NCBI GenBank assembly: GCA_947565305.1
Contig: CANOFO010000010.1
Coordinates: forward strand, 1-48,177
Length of the DNA stretch: 48,177 nucleotides
Direction: 5' to 3'
Source: an uncultured Lachnospiraceae bacterium
GTDB lineage: Bacteria; Bacillota; Clostridia; Lachnospirales; Lachnospiraceae
Made by a program: the position numbers and the translations under genes. Numbering within the stretch: position 1 is the stretch's first letter; every line of letters starts with the position of its first letter. This document shows, one piece after another, positions 1-6,891 of the stretch. The notes under the pieces were generated by a model that ran no database searches, was not told the origin of the DNA, and was given only the letters and a program-made list of their open reading frames with translations.

Positions 1-10
1 CCTTTGGAGG

Positions 11-54
11 GCTAAAATCAAACCACCAGTTGAACTGGTGGTTGGTGACTTAGC
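11..54. repeat. nested hairpin, possible IS200/IS605-type end
   Basis: An 11-bp inverted repeat (AACCACCAGTT at 21-31, AACTGGTGGTT at 33-43, one central base) lies inside a second pairing GCTAA (11-15) with TTAGC (50-54). There is no T-run after it, so it is not a normal intrinsic terminator. Subterminal imperfect hairpins of this kind are typical of IS200/IS605 element ends, but no tnpA or tnpB is visible because the window begins here. The assignment to an IS end is inference; the hairpin itself is read directly. Confidence 0.4.
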
Positions 55-89
55 ATTGTTCAATAAGCAAAGACTTGAGAGGGATACAA

Positions 90-650
90 ATGAAGAAAAA
101 GTGGTTCAAAGAATATTTCAGCATTCCCAATTTGATGGGATATTTCCGTATATTGATGCTTCCGATATTTTTGATACTGTATACCCATGCAGCCACTGCC
201 AGGGAGTATGCAGCAGCATTTGCGGTGCTTGCGATATCATTCCTGACGGATTTCTTTGATGGCAGGATTGCCAGACGGTTTGACATGATAACGGAGTTCG
301 GAAAAGCACTGGACCCCATGGCGGATAAGCTGACGCAAGGGACTTTGATACTGGCAGTGTCTTCCCGTTATCCTCTGATGTATGCGCTTGTCATCCTGTT
401 TCTCCTCAAAGAGGGCTATATGCTGCTTATGGGCATATATCTGAAAAAGAAGAAACATGTTTGGAATGGCGCGCAGTGGTATGGGAAAATCTGCACGGCA
501 GTATTGGATGTCGGGCTGTTTGCCTTGCTGTTATTTTGGAACATCCCTCTGTGGGCAGCAAAACTAATTATGGCTGTTATGGCGGCCTTCATGGTGTTTT
601 CCCAGATTAAATATGTACAGTTTCATGTGCGTATTATCCGCGAGGGGTGA
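90..650 (+). CDS. CDP-alcohol phosphatidyltransferase family protein
   Basis: This 186-residue integral membrane protein should transfer a phosphatidyl group from a CDP-alcohol (usually CDP-diacylglycerol) to a small alcohol in phospholipid synthesis; the acceptor (glycerol phosphate, phosphatidylglycerol or other) cannot be read. The family signature is complete: D54, D57-G58, A61-R62, G71, D75 and D79 follow the DxxDGxxARxxxxxxxxGxxxDxxxD pattern that binds metal and the CDP moiety. Hydrophobic segments lie on both sides of it and in the C-terminal half. I chose the ATG at 90 because GAGAGG sits seven bases upstream; an in-frame TTG at 75 has no such site. It is followed by the convergent lysR gene, so it is probably transcribed alone or with genes outside the window. 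PgsA-like and ClsC-like roles are both possible. Confidence 0.85.
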   Translation: MKKKWFKEYFSIPNLMGYFRILMLPIFLILYTHAATAREYAAAFAVLAISFLTDFFDGRIARRFDMITEFGKALDPMADKLTQGTLILAVSSRYPLMYALVILFLLKEGYMLLMGIYLKKKKHVWNGAQWYGKICTAVLDVGLFALLLFWNIPLWAAKLIMAVMAAFMVFSQIKYVQFHVRIIREG

Positions 651-674
651 CAGAGGATAGGTTTCTGTTATCGC

Positions 675-752
675 TCACGGATTATTAATATTTGAAAATT
701 TCTGCCGCAGCCATCACGGATTATTTATATTTGTAAAATCCTGCCGCAACCG
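675..752. repeat. 39-bp tandem duplication of the lysR 3' end
   Basis: Two adjacent 39-base units begin at 675 and 714 with TCACGGATTATT and match at about 32 of 39 positions by eye. The second unit is the last 13 codons of the minus-strand lysR gene including its stop. The first, beyond the stop, still reads as W-L-R-Q-K-F-S-N-I-N-N-P-stop, compared with R-L-R-Q-D-F-T-N-I-N-N-P-stop in the gene. It is a fossil in-frame duplication of the gene end. Confidence 0.85.
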
Positions 753-1619
753 TTCTAGAAATATTTCTGCTGCGGAGGAAAAGACCTGATATTTTTTCCA
801 GACAATATCAAGCCCGGAATCAAGCCGTGGTTTTAACGGACGGAAACAGAGGCTGCTGTCTTCTGAAGTATTGGTTATCTTATCGATTGTCACGGCATAG
901 CCGATGCCAGCCTCTACCATAATAGCGGCATTGTATATCAGGTTGAAGGTCGTGACGATATCCAGTTTATCAAAATCTTCCCCGAACCAATCGGCAAATT
1001 CATTTCTGGAACGTTCCTGATAGATAGCCTGTCGGGAACAAATCAGGGGAACGTCCAGCAAATCTTTTTTGCAGATGTAATCTTTTGCTGCCAGTGGGCT
1101 GTCTTTTCGCATGATTACGCCCCAGGTATCTTTTGCCGGAATGTGGATATAATCGTATTTTGTAATGTTTGCGGGCTGGATTAAGATGCCGAAATCTAAA
1201 AGCCCTTTGTCGAGGCGTTCCGTTACATCTTCCGAGTTGCCGCTGTACAGATGGTAGTGTATGTTGGGATAGGTGTCACGCAGGTCTTTGGCAATCTGTG
1301 CCACCAGTTTAATTGCCTCTGTCTCACCGCCGCCAATATAAATATCTCCGCCGATATCATTTTCCATGTAGCTGAATTCGGCTTCTGTCTTATCCACCAT
1401 GGATACGATTTCCTCAGCGCGTTTTCTTAAAATCATGTCCTCTGCAGTTAAGGCCATGCTGCGGCTGCTGCGGGTGAAAAGCTTCTGCCCCAATTCTTCT
1501 TCTAAATCATGAATCTGCCTGGAAAGCGTGGGCTGCGTGACATGCAGAAAATTGGCTGCATTTGTGATGCTGCCCTCTCTGGCGATTGCCAGAAAGTAGC
1601 GTAAAACTCTTATTTCCAT
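714..1619 (-). CDS. LysR-family transcriptional regulator
   Basis: This 301-residue protein is a typical LysR-type regulator. Residues 1-60 form the winged helix-turn-helix (A-A-N-F-L-H-V-T-Q-P-T-L-S-R-Q-I core, then the E-L-G-Q-K-L-F-T-R wing), and residues about 90-295 form the periplasmic-binding-protein-like effector domain (IYIGGGE start). The effector is unknown. The start is supported by AGGAAGG upstream of the ATG on the minus strand. It is divergent from the alpha/beta hydrolase gene at 1939, the classic arrangement for a LysR regulator and its target, and a palindrome with a T-N11-A core lies in the intergenic region. I infer that it controls the hydrolase gene and itself. Confidence 0.95.
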   Translation of the reverse strand: MEIRVLRYFLAIAREGSITNAANFLHVTQPTLSRQIHDLEEELGQKLFTRSSRSMALTAEDMILRKRAEEIVSMVDKTEAEFSYMENDIGGDIYIGGGETEAIKLVAQIAKDLRDTYPNIHYHLYSGNSEDVTERLDKGLLDFGILIQPANITKYDYIHIPAKDTWGVIMRKDSPLAAKDYICKKDLLDVPLICSRQAIYQERSRNEFADWFGEDFDKLDIVTTFNLIYNAAIMVEAGIGYAVTIDKITNTSEDSSLCFRPLKPRLDSGLDIVWKKYQVFSSAAEIFLERLRQDFTNINNP

Positions 1620-1938
1620 GTAGGGTTCCCTTCCTAGTTTTAAGATGTGTTTATGTAGAGGTCTTGCTTGGTTTTCCTTGCCTGTAAAACAAACTTTTTC
1701 ATTATATTTTCTGATATGTTGTCATTATATCTTATTGGAATACTGGTAGCAATATTTAATCTTTGTGGCATGTTTTTATTTTGTTGTTTATAGGTATAAA
1801 TTGGAATAAATTTTTTTGCACAATATGCCTGTAAGGCATAATATGATTTTCAATTTAAGTATTTGCTATTTTATGCCTAAAGCCTTAGAATCTGAATAAC
1901 GAAGAGATTGTCAATTAAGCGAAAGGGAGGAATTTTCA
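1620..1938. other. divergent lysR/hydrolase intergenic region
   Basis: This AT-rich region of 319 bases has no convincing gene. It holds the hydrolase promoter with its embedded palindrome (1816-1844), a further copy of the half-site TATGCCT at 1872-1878, the hydrolase ribosome site (AAAGGGAGG at 1921-1929) and, on the other strand, the lysR ribosome site next to 1620. The lysR promoter could not be placed with confidence. Confidence 0.6.
1816..1844 (+). promoter_or_regulatory. promoter with LysR-type palindrome in its spacer
   Basis: TTGCAC (1816-1821) and TAATAT (1839-1844) are separated by 17 bases and fit a -35/-10 pair reading toward the hydrolase gene. The spacer region carries the palindrome TATGCCT-GTA-AGGCATA (1824-1840), whose core is T(1826)-N11-A(1838), the LysR box form. 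A second direct half-site TATGCCT lies at 1872-1878, downstream of the predicted start point. Binding here would overlap RNA polymerase contacts, so the arrangement suggests repression or conformational control rather than simple upstream activation. Confidence 0.6.
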
Positions 1939-2916
1939 ATGAAGAATGAGGAATTAAATTTGGTGGCTGAGTGGGATAAGACATTCCCCCAAAGCGAAGA
2001 GGTAAACCACAGCAAGGTAACGTTCCACAACCGTTATGGTATCACGTTGGCGGCGGATATGTATGTGCCCAAAAAAGCTTCTGGCAAACTGGCAGCCGTT
2101 GCCGTCTGCGGACCTTTTGGCGCGGTAAAAGAGCAGGCGGCAGGTCTGTATGCACAGACGATGGCAGAGCGCGGCTTTCTTGCGATTGCCTTTGACCCAT
2201 CTTTTACTGGTGAGAGCGGCGGAGAGCCTCGCTATGTAGCTTCGCCGGATATCAATACGGAGGACTTCCAGGCGGCGGTGGATTTCCTTTCTTTGCAGGA
2301 AAATGTGGACCCGGAGAGAATCGGCATTATCGGTATCTGTGGCTGGGGCGGCATGGCAATCAATGCGGCAGCGATTGACACCAGGATTAAGGCAACAGTT
2401 GCGTCAACTATGTATGACATGACGCGTGTGAATGCAAAAGGGTATTTTGATGAAGAGGACAGCGAAAATGCCCGTTATGAGAAGCGCAAGGCCATGAATG
2501 CCCAGAGAATCGAAGATTACAAAAATGGGACGTATGCGCTTGCCGGTGGTGTTGCTGACCCGATGCCGGAGGATGCACCGTTTTATTTTAGGGATTATCA
2601 TGCTTATTACAAAACGGACCGTGGTTATCATGCGCGTTCCCTCAACTCCAATGGCGGCTGGAATGTAACGTCTGCGCTATCTTTCCTGAATATGCTGATT
2701 TTGCAGTATGCAGAGGAAATCCGCAGTGCGGTTCTATTGATTCACGGAGAGAAAGCCCATTCCTGTTATTTTAGCAGAGACGTATATAAGAGGCTCAAAG
2801 GTGATAACAAAGAGCTGATGATTATTCCGGATGCAGTCCATACAGATTTATATGATAATCTGGAGGTGATTCCATTTGATAAGATAGAAAACTTTTTTAA
2901 GGAAAATCTTCAGTAA
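1939..2916 (+). CDS. alpha/beta hydrolase, YcjY/dienelactone-hydrolase-like
   Basis: This 325-residue cytoplasmic protein (no signal peptide) has the alpha/beta hydrolase fold: strand and oxyanion region around residues 52-62 (AVAVCGPFGAV), the nucleophile elbow G-I-C-G-W-G-G at 132-138, and a late catalytic His in the D-A-V-H-T-D-L-Y motif near the C-terminus. The elbow has Cys134 where serine hydrolases have Ser, as in dienelactone hydrolases; the Trp at 136 is also unusual. The same elbow is, as far as I recall, shared by the E. coli YcjY group, whose substrate is not settled. It has a strong ribosome site (GGGAGG) and is divergent from the LysR gene that probably controls it. Confidence 0.85.
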   Translation: MKNEELNLVAEWDKTFPQSEEVNHSKVTFHNRYGITLAADMYVPKKASGKLAAVAVCGPFGAVKEQAAGLYAQTMAERGFLAIAFDPSFTGESGGEPRYVASPDINTEDFQAAVDFLSLQENVDPERIGIIGICGWGGMAINAAAIDTRIKATVASTMYDMTRVNAKGYFDEEDSENARYEKRKAMNAQRIEDYKNGTYALAGGVADPMPEDAPFYFRDYHAYYKTDRGYHARSLNSNGGWNVTSALSFLNMLILQYAEEIRSAVLLIHGEKAHSCYFSRDVYKRLKGDNKELMIIPDAVHTDLYDNLEVIPFDKIENFFKENLQ

Positions 2917-2971
2917 TTGATGGCAAGAGGGCTGTGCTGCCATGAACAAATCAATCCGGGGGTGTTTATTG

Positions 2972-4347
2972 ATGAAGAAAATTTTATCCATATTGCTGGT
3001 ATTTGCGCTGATATTCTCCGGGGCATCCCCGGCTTATGTGGCAGCAAGGGGAAATGAGCCAACACTTAGCACAGGGAAAATAACGTTGCGAGTGGGGATT
3101 TCCCAAAGAATAAAAATTAAAAACAAACCAAAAGCTGCCAATGTATCATGGAAGAGCAGCAATAAAAAAATTGCTGTCGTAAAAAATGGGACAGTTACAG
3201 GTCAGAAAGCAGGAAGCGCCGTCATTACCTGTAACATTAGTTACAGAATGTCAGGGAAAAAAATAACAAAGCAGCTCATGGTTTCTGTGGCTGTAAGGAG
3301 TATCCAAAACGTATATCCCCAGCATTCGCCATACGGTAAGGGCATAGGGGCGAAGCCCGGGCGGGTGGTATGGAGTTATAATCCCCAGGCGGTAGATTGG
3401 AATGGAAGGGGTTATTGGTGGAGGACGGCAAATTTTCAAGAAAAAACGGTTTTAAAAATGGTCAGGGAGAGCGTGGCATCTCTGGGAGGTTCAAAGAAGG
3501 TCTTTTGCGTTCTTTGGTAAAGGATGCGGGCGTGAATCCTTCTGATATTACTGTTTATGACGTCTCGCGCATCTTTCCTGCGTACATGGTAAGTATGTGT
3601 AAAGAAGATGAATTAAAAGGCGTGAAATTTGTAGGCAGGAATAACGGCATGGCGGACAAAGATAAGCCGATTAATTGGTCTTATAAATTTAAAGGAGCTG
3701 TCAATTACCTGCCAACCTGTGTGACAGAAGCCCAATATATCATTAACCTTGCTAATTTAAAAGGGCACAGTTATGGGATTACGCTCTGTGGAAAAAATCA
3801 TTTTGGCTCTTTTATCAATGGCAATGAGATGCGCCCGCCGGAAGGCGCAAACCTCCATCAGTTCCTGACAATGGATGAGATGGGAATCTATAGTCCGCTG
3901 GTGGATTTGATGGCAAATTACCAATTGGGCGGCAAGACCGTTTTATATATGCTGGATGCTTTGATATGTGCGCCATCGGAGGGTGATGACATCGTGGGCA
4001 GCAATGCCAGATGGCGGCAATATCCGTTTAATGGCGGATATACTTCCAGTGTGTTTGTGTCTCAGGACCCGGTGGCAATTGATTCGGTGGGGGCAGATTT
4101 TTTGATGAATGAGCCGACAGTCACGAACAATAATGGCAGCTTAAAAGACAATGCCACAGTAGAAAATTATCTGCATGAAGCCGGGCTGGTAAGTGCTGCG
4201 CCCTCCGGCAATGTGTACCAGAATGGGATTGGCAGCAATGTCAGAAATTTAGGCGTGCATGAACATTGGAATCATCCAATCAGCAGGAAATACAGCCGGA
4301 ATCTAGGGAGAAAGGAAGGGATTGAGCTTATCCAAATTTTGCATTGA
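2972..4347 (+). pseudogene. secreted Big2-DUF362 protein, split by a -1 frame change
   Basis: The 5' part (2972-3520) encodes a signal peptide (MKKILSILLVFALIFSG), a Big2-type Ig-like domain (about residues 30-105, with the W-K-S-S-N-K-K-I-A-V-V core) and the start of a DUF362-like domain. It stops at 3518-3520. The rest of that domain continues uninterrupted in the frame one base back, ending at 4347 (V-Y-D-V-S-R-I-F-P, then G-H-S-Y-G-I-T-L-C-G-K-N-H-F-G). The join is at 3491-3500, where TCA AAG AAG in the first frame becomes TCA AAA GAA GGT in the second after a one-base slip at AAA-G. Joined, the product is about 458 residues and exported. I chose ATG 2972 over 2942 because GGGGGTG precedes it at proper spacing. 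A point mutation, a sequencing error and programmed -1 slippage are all possible; the last is least likely. Confidence 0.75.
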
Positions 4348-4452
4348 AAGAAGGAAGATTTATTCTGCTTCCAGAATGGAAAAATATTGCCTCGCAGGAA
4401 CGGCAGGGATTTCATATCAATAGCAGAAGAAATTTCTTCCACAGGAAATCAG

Positions 4453-4481
4453 TTGCTTTTTCCCCTACATCACCGTATAAT
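4453..4481 (+). promoter_or_regulatory. sigma-A-type promoter of the two-component genes
   Basis: TTGCTT (4453-4458) and TATAAT (4476-4481) are separated by exactly 17 bases, about 80 bases upstream of the response-regulator start at 4562. No other comparable pair was seen in the 4348-4561 gap. Confidence 0.65.
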
Positions 4482-4561
4482 ATTAAATTAGATTATGCGT
4501 ATTTTGTCGAAATCGACTGAAGGCGGCAAGTGTTGGCAGGAAATCGGAGGATGTAGAAAAG

Positions 4562-5299
4562 TTGTACTCGATAGCATTGTGTGATGATGAGATAAAAGAG
4601 CTTGACCAGATTGAAGAATTTCTGGCAAGTTATCAGGATAGGAAGCAGACGTTGGAATATAGGACGGAACGATTCTCCAGCGCGGAGGAATTGCTGCAGC
4701 AGGTCAGGGAAGAGGGGTATGCGCCAGATATTTTACTTTTGGATATATTTATGCCTGGCAAAACAGGCATAGAAGCTGCGGAAGAAGTAAGGCAGCTGGG
4801 CCTGTGTATGCCGATTGTCTTTCTTACAACGTCAACGGAGTATGCACTGGAAGCATATGAGGTTGATGCTATTCAGTATCTTGTAAAGCCCCTGGATGGA
4901 AAACGTTTTTTCCATGCCATGGATTCTGCTATAGGGCAGATTCGCAGGATGGAAGAGAGCCAGGTGATGATTAAGGTTGCCGGTGGTGTACGGCAGATTC
5001 AACTGGATAATATTGTCTATTGTGAATCGCAGAAAAATTATCAGATTTTCTACATGACAGGAGAGGAATACAGAGTACGCATGACAGCGGCGAAACTGTG
5101 GGAACTATTGGAACGTTTTCCACAGTTTGGCAGATGTGGACGTTCTTATATTCTGAACATGAACCATATCCTTTCTGTGGAGCGGGAGGAGATTGTCATG
5201 GATAATGGTCGTACCATATACATACCGCGCAATAAGGCAGCAGAATTTAAGAAGGAGTATTTCGCATATTATTTTGATAACAGAGAAGAATTGACCTGA
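4562..5299 (+). CDS. LytTR-family response regulator
   Basis: This 245-residue cytoplasmic regulator has an N-terminal receiver domain with the acidic pair D8-D9, phospho-acceptor D61 in L-L-L-D-I-F-M-P-G, and the conserved T-T and K-P residues (V-K-P-L near 110). It is followed from about residue 135 by a LytTR DNA-binding domain (Y-C-E-S-Q-K-N-Y start, R-C-G-R-S-Y-I-L-N core). This is the AgrA/VirR/ComE architecture. Translation probably starts at TTG 4562, with GGAGG about 11 bases upstream. The kinase gene at 5487 follows after a 187-base gap, so the pair forms one two-component system. The cognate signal is unknown and no AgrB/AgrD-like genes were found nearby. Confidence 0.92.
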   Translation: MYSIALCDDEIKELDQIEEFLASYQDRKQTLEYRTERFSSAEELLQQVREEGYAPDILLLDIFMPGKTGIEAAEEVRQLGLCMPIVFLTTSTEYALEAYEVDAIQYLVKPLDGKRFFHAMDSAIGQIRRMEESQVMIKVAGGVRQIQLDNIVYCESQKNYQIFYMTGEEYRVRMTAAKLWELLERFPQFGRCGRSYILNMNHILSVEREEIVMDNGRTIYIPRNKAAEFKKEYFAYYFDNREELT

Positions 5300-5486
5300 A
5301 CATATTTTGTGTTGGCAGTATCGTGGAATCAGGACGAAAGTAAGAAAAAGATTCTCTTTTCTTTTTGGGAAAGGGGATTTTTTTGTCCCCAAAAAATTGC
5401 CACTTGTCCCAAGTTGTGGAATTTCCCATTTGCCGATGATATATTGAATCCATATAGTATTCTGTCAATAAGGAGGGTTGAGGGCT
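5300..5486. other. gap between regulator and kinase, with small inverted repeats
   Basis: The gap contains GGGGA/TCCCC arms at about 5372-5391 around a T-rich loop, a longer alternative pairing of TTTTTGGG with CCCAAAAA, and the small palindrome ACTTG-TCC-CAAGT at 5402-5414. These could attenuate read-through or bind a regulator; neither is certain. No coding sequence with a ribosome site was found, including for a short signal peptide. Confidence 0.35.
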
Positions 5487-6782
5487 ATGTTGGGAGGTTC
5501 TTTTTGGATTGCGTTTTTGCGCAATACCATCAGTGTGGTTCTCATGCTGTCTTTCTTTTTGATGCTGGACCGTCCGAGATTTTCCATGAAGAAAACGGTG
5601 TGTTGTTATGTTGTTTTTGGTGTTTCCCTGATAGTTGGTTATAGCTGTTGGTATCTGATAGAGGCAGTCAGTTTTGTTAAATTTGCGGCATTGTCTGTGC
5701 TTCCGGTTATTTGTGTTTTCTGCAGCTTGATGAGCGGAGAGGTCTTATATCTGTCCTTGTATAAAATGGCGTTAGCATTTTATTTGTTTTCTGTATGCAC
5801 CTTTTGCGGTGTAGATGTGGCGCGCTGGTGGTGTGATGGGAATTTATGGATAGATATTTTAGTGCGCTTTATCTGTCTGGTGATAATCCTTATTTTTACA
5901 TGGTATAAATTCCGCAAACAGTTTTTAAATGGTGTAGATTTTCTGATTCAGGAGATGGATTTGTTCAGTGCGGCAACTCTTTTTGTCTCGGTGATACTGG
6001 GCGCAATCATGGCTTATTGGCCTAATCTTCAAGGCTTTTCTGTTTTTAATATGGTGCGGGCGTTTCTGATTTTGTTTATGGCGGGCGTCCTGCAGTATGC
6101 AATCCTTCATCTGTATATTCACTTGGGTCAGGAACATTACTATCAGGCAGAAAAGGAGCTGTTAGAGGTAAATGAACAGCTTTTGCACCAGCAGATGGAA
6201 TTTATGAGGGAATCGGAGAAGGAGGCGGCGCGGATTCGCCATGATATGCATCATCATATCCTTCTGATTAAGGAATATGTCAGCAAGGGTGAGGTTGAGG
6301 AACTTCTTGCCTATCTTGAACAGTATGGGGAAGATGTGGAAAGCCGCAAAGTAAAAGATGTCAGCAGGAACCGTGTAGTAAACAGCATATTGTCTGCTTA
6401 TGCCCAAAAAGCAAGGAGCCAGAATATTCAGGTTGCCTTAGATGTAAGGGTGGCAGAGGGGCTGGCTATCCGGGATATCGACTGGGTGTCGCTTTTGGCA
6501 AACGTATTTGAAAATGCTATTCATGGATGCATATATTCTGGGATGTCTGAGCAGAAGATTAATATCTATATTGCCCAGAAAGGGAATAAGGTAATTATCC
6601 AGTGCCGCAATACAAGCAGCCCGGATGTAACGTTCCGCAAGGGATTGCCCAAGTCGGACAAAGGCGGTGGCATGGGGGTTTTCAGTATCCTCAAAGCAGC
6701 TTCCCGCTATGATGGAGAGACAGATTTTACCATGGAAAATGGGCAATTTGTTACAAGGATTTTGTTAAATCTTCCAACTTAG
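5487..6782 (+). CDS. GHKL-domain sensor histidine kinase (AgrC-like)
   Basis: This 431-residue membrane sensor kinase has about six hydrophobic segments in residues 1-215, followed by a short coiled-coil, a dimerisation/phospho-acceptor helix with H252 in R-I-R-H-D-M-H-H-H, and a GHKL ATPase domain (N-box L-L-A-N-V-F-E-N-A-I-H, then the C-R-N-T and G-G-G-M-G-V-F segments). The DxGxG box is replaced by C-R-N-T-S, which is usual in the HPK10/AgrC class. The start is ATG 5487, with AAGGAGGG nine bases upstream; TTG 5478 abuts the ribosome site. It should phosphorylate the LytTR regulator at 4562. Its location directly upstream of the NRPS cluster makes that cluster the natural candidate target. 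Confidence 0.9.
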   Translation: MLGGSFWIAFLRNTISVVLMLSFFLMLDRPRFSMKKTVCCYVVFGVSLIVGYSCWYLIEAVSFVKFAALSVLPVICVFCSLMSGEVLYLSLYKMALAFYLFSVCTFCGVDVARWWCDGNLWIDILVRFICLVIILIFTWYKFRKQFLNGVDFLIQEMDLFSAATLFVSVILGAIMAYWPNLQGFSVFNMVRAFLILFMAGVLQYAILHLYIHLGQEHYYQAEKELLEVNEQLLHQQMEFMRESEKEAARIRHDMHHHILLIKEYVSKGEVEELLAYLEQYGEDVESRKVKDVSRNRVVNSILSAYAQKARSQNIQVALDVRVAEGLAIRDIDWVSLLANVFENAIHGCIYSGMSEQKINIYIAQKGNKVIIQCRNTSSPDVTFRKGLPKSDKGGGMGVFSILKAASRYDGETDFTMENGQFVTRILLNLPT

Positions 6783-6891
6783 AAATAGTAATCAATGATA
6801 TGCGCTGAAACAAAAGTTGGATTTATAGCTGGTTTGTATTTGGCTGGAATAGATATTGGCAGAAAATAGAGTATGTATAGGAGGATAAGAA

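Noticed and set aside
4376..4423. 15-codon open frame (M-E-K-Y-C-L-A-G...) upstream of the LytTR gene, considered as a signal or leader peptide
   Set aside because: It has no ribosome site at suitable spacing, lies upstream of the predicted promoter of the regulator, and has no processing gene nearby.
5309..5644. 111-residue open frame overlapping the start of the sensor kinase
   Set aside because: It overlaps the well-supported kinase reading frame, lacks a ribosome site and shows no domain pattern.
5478..6782. Degenerate DxGxG box in the GHKL kinase as a sign of inactivity
   Set aside because: AgrC-class (HPK10) kinases normally lack that box, so this is not unusual.
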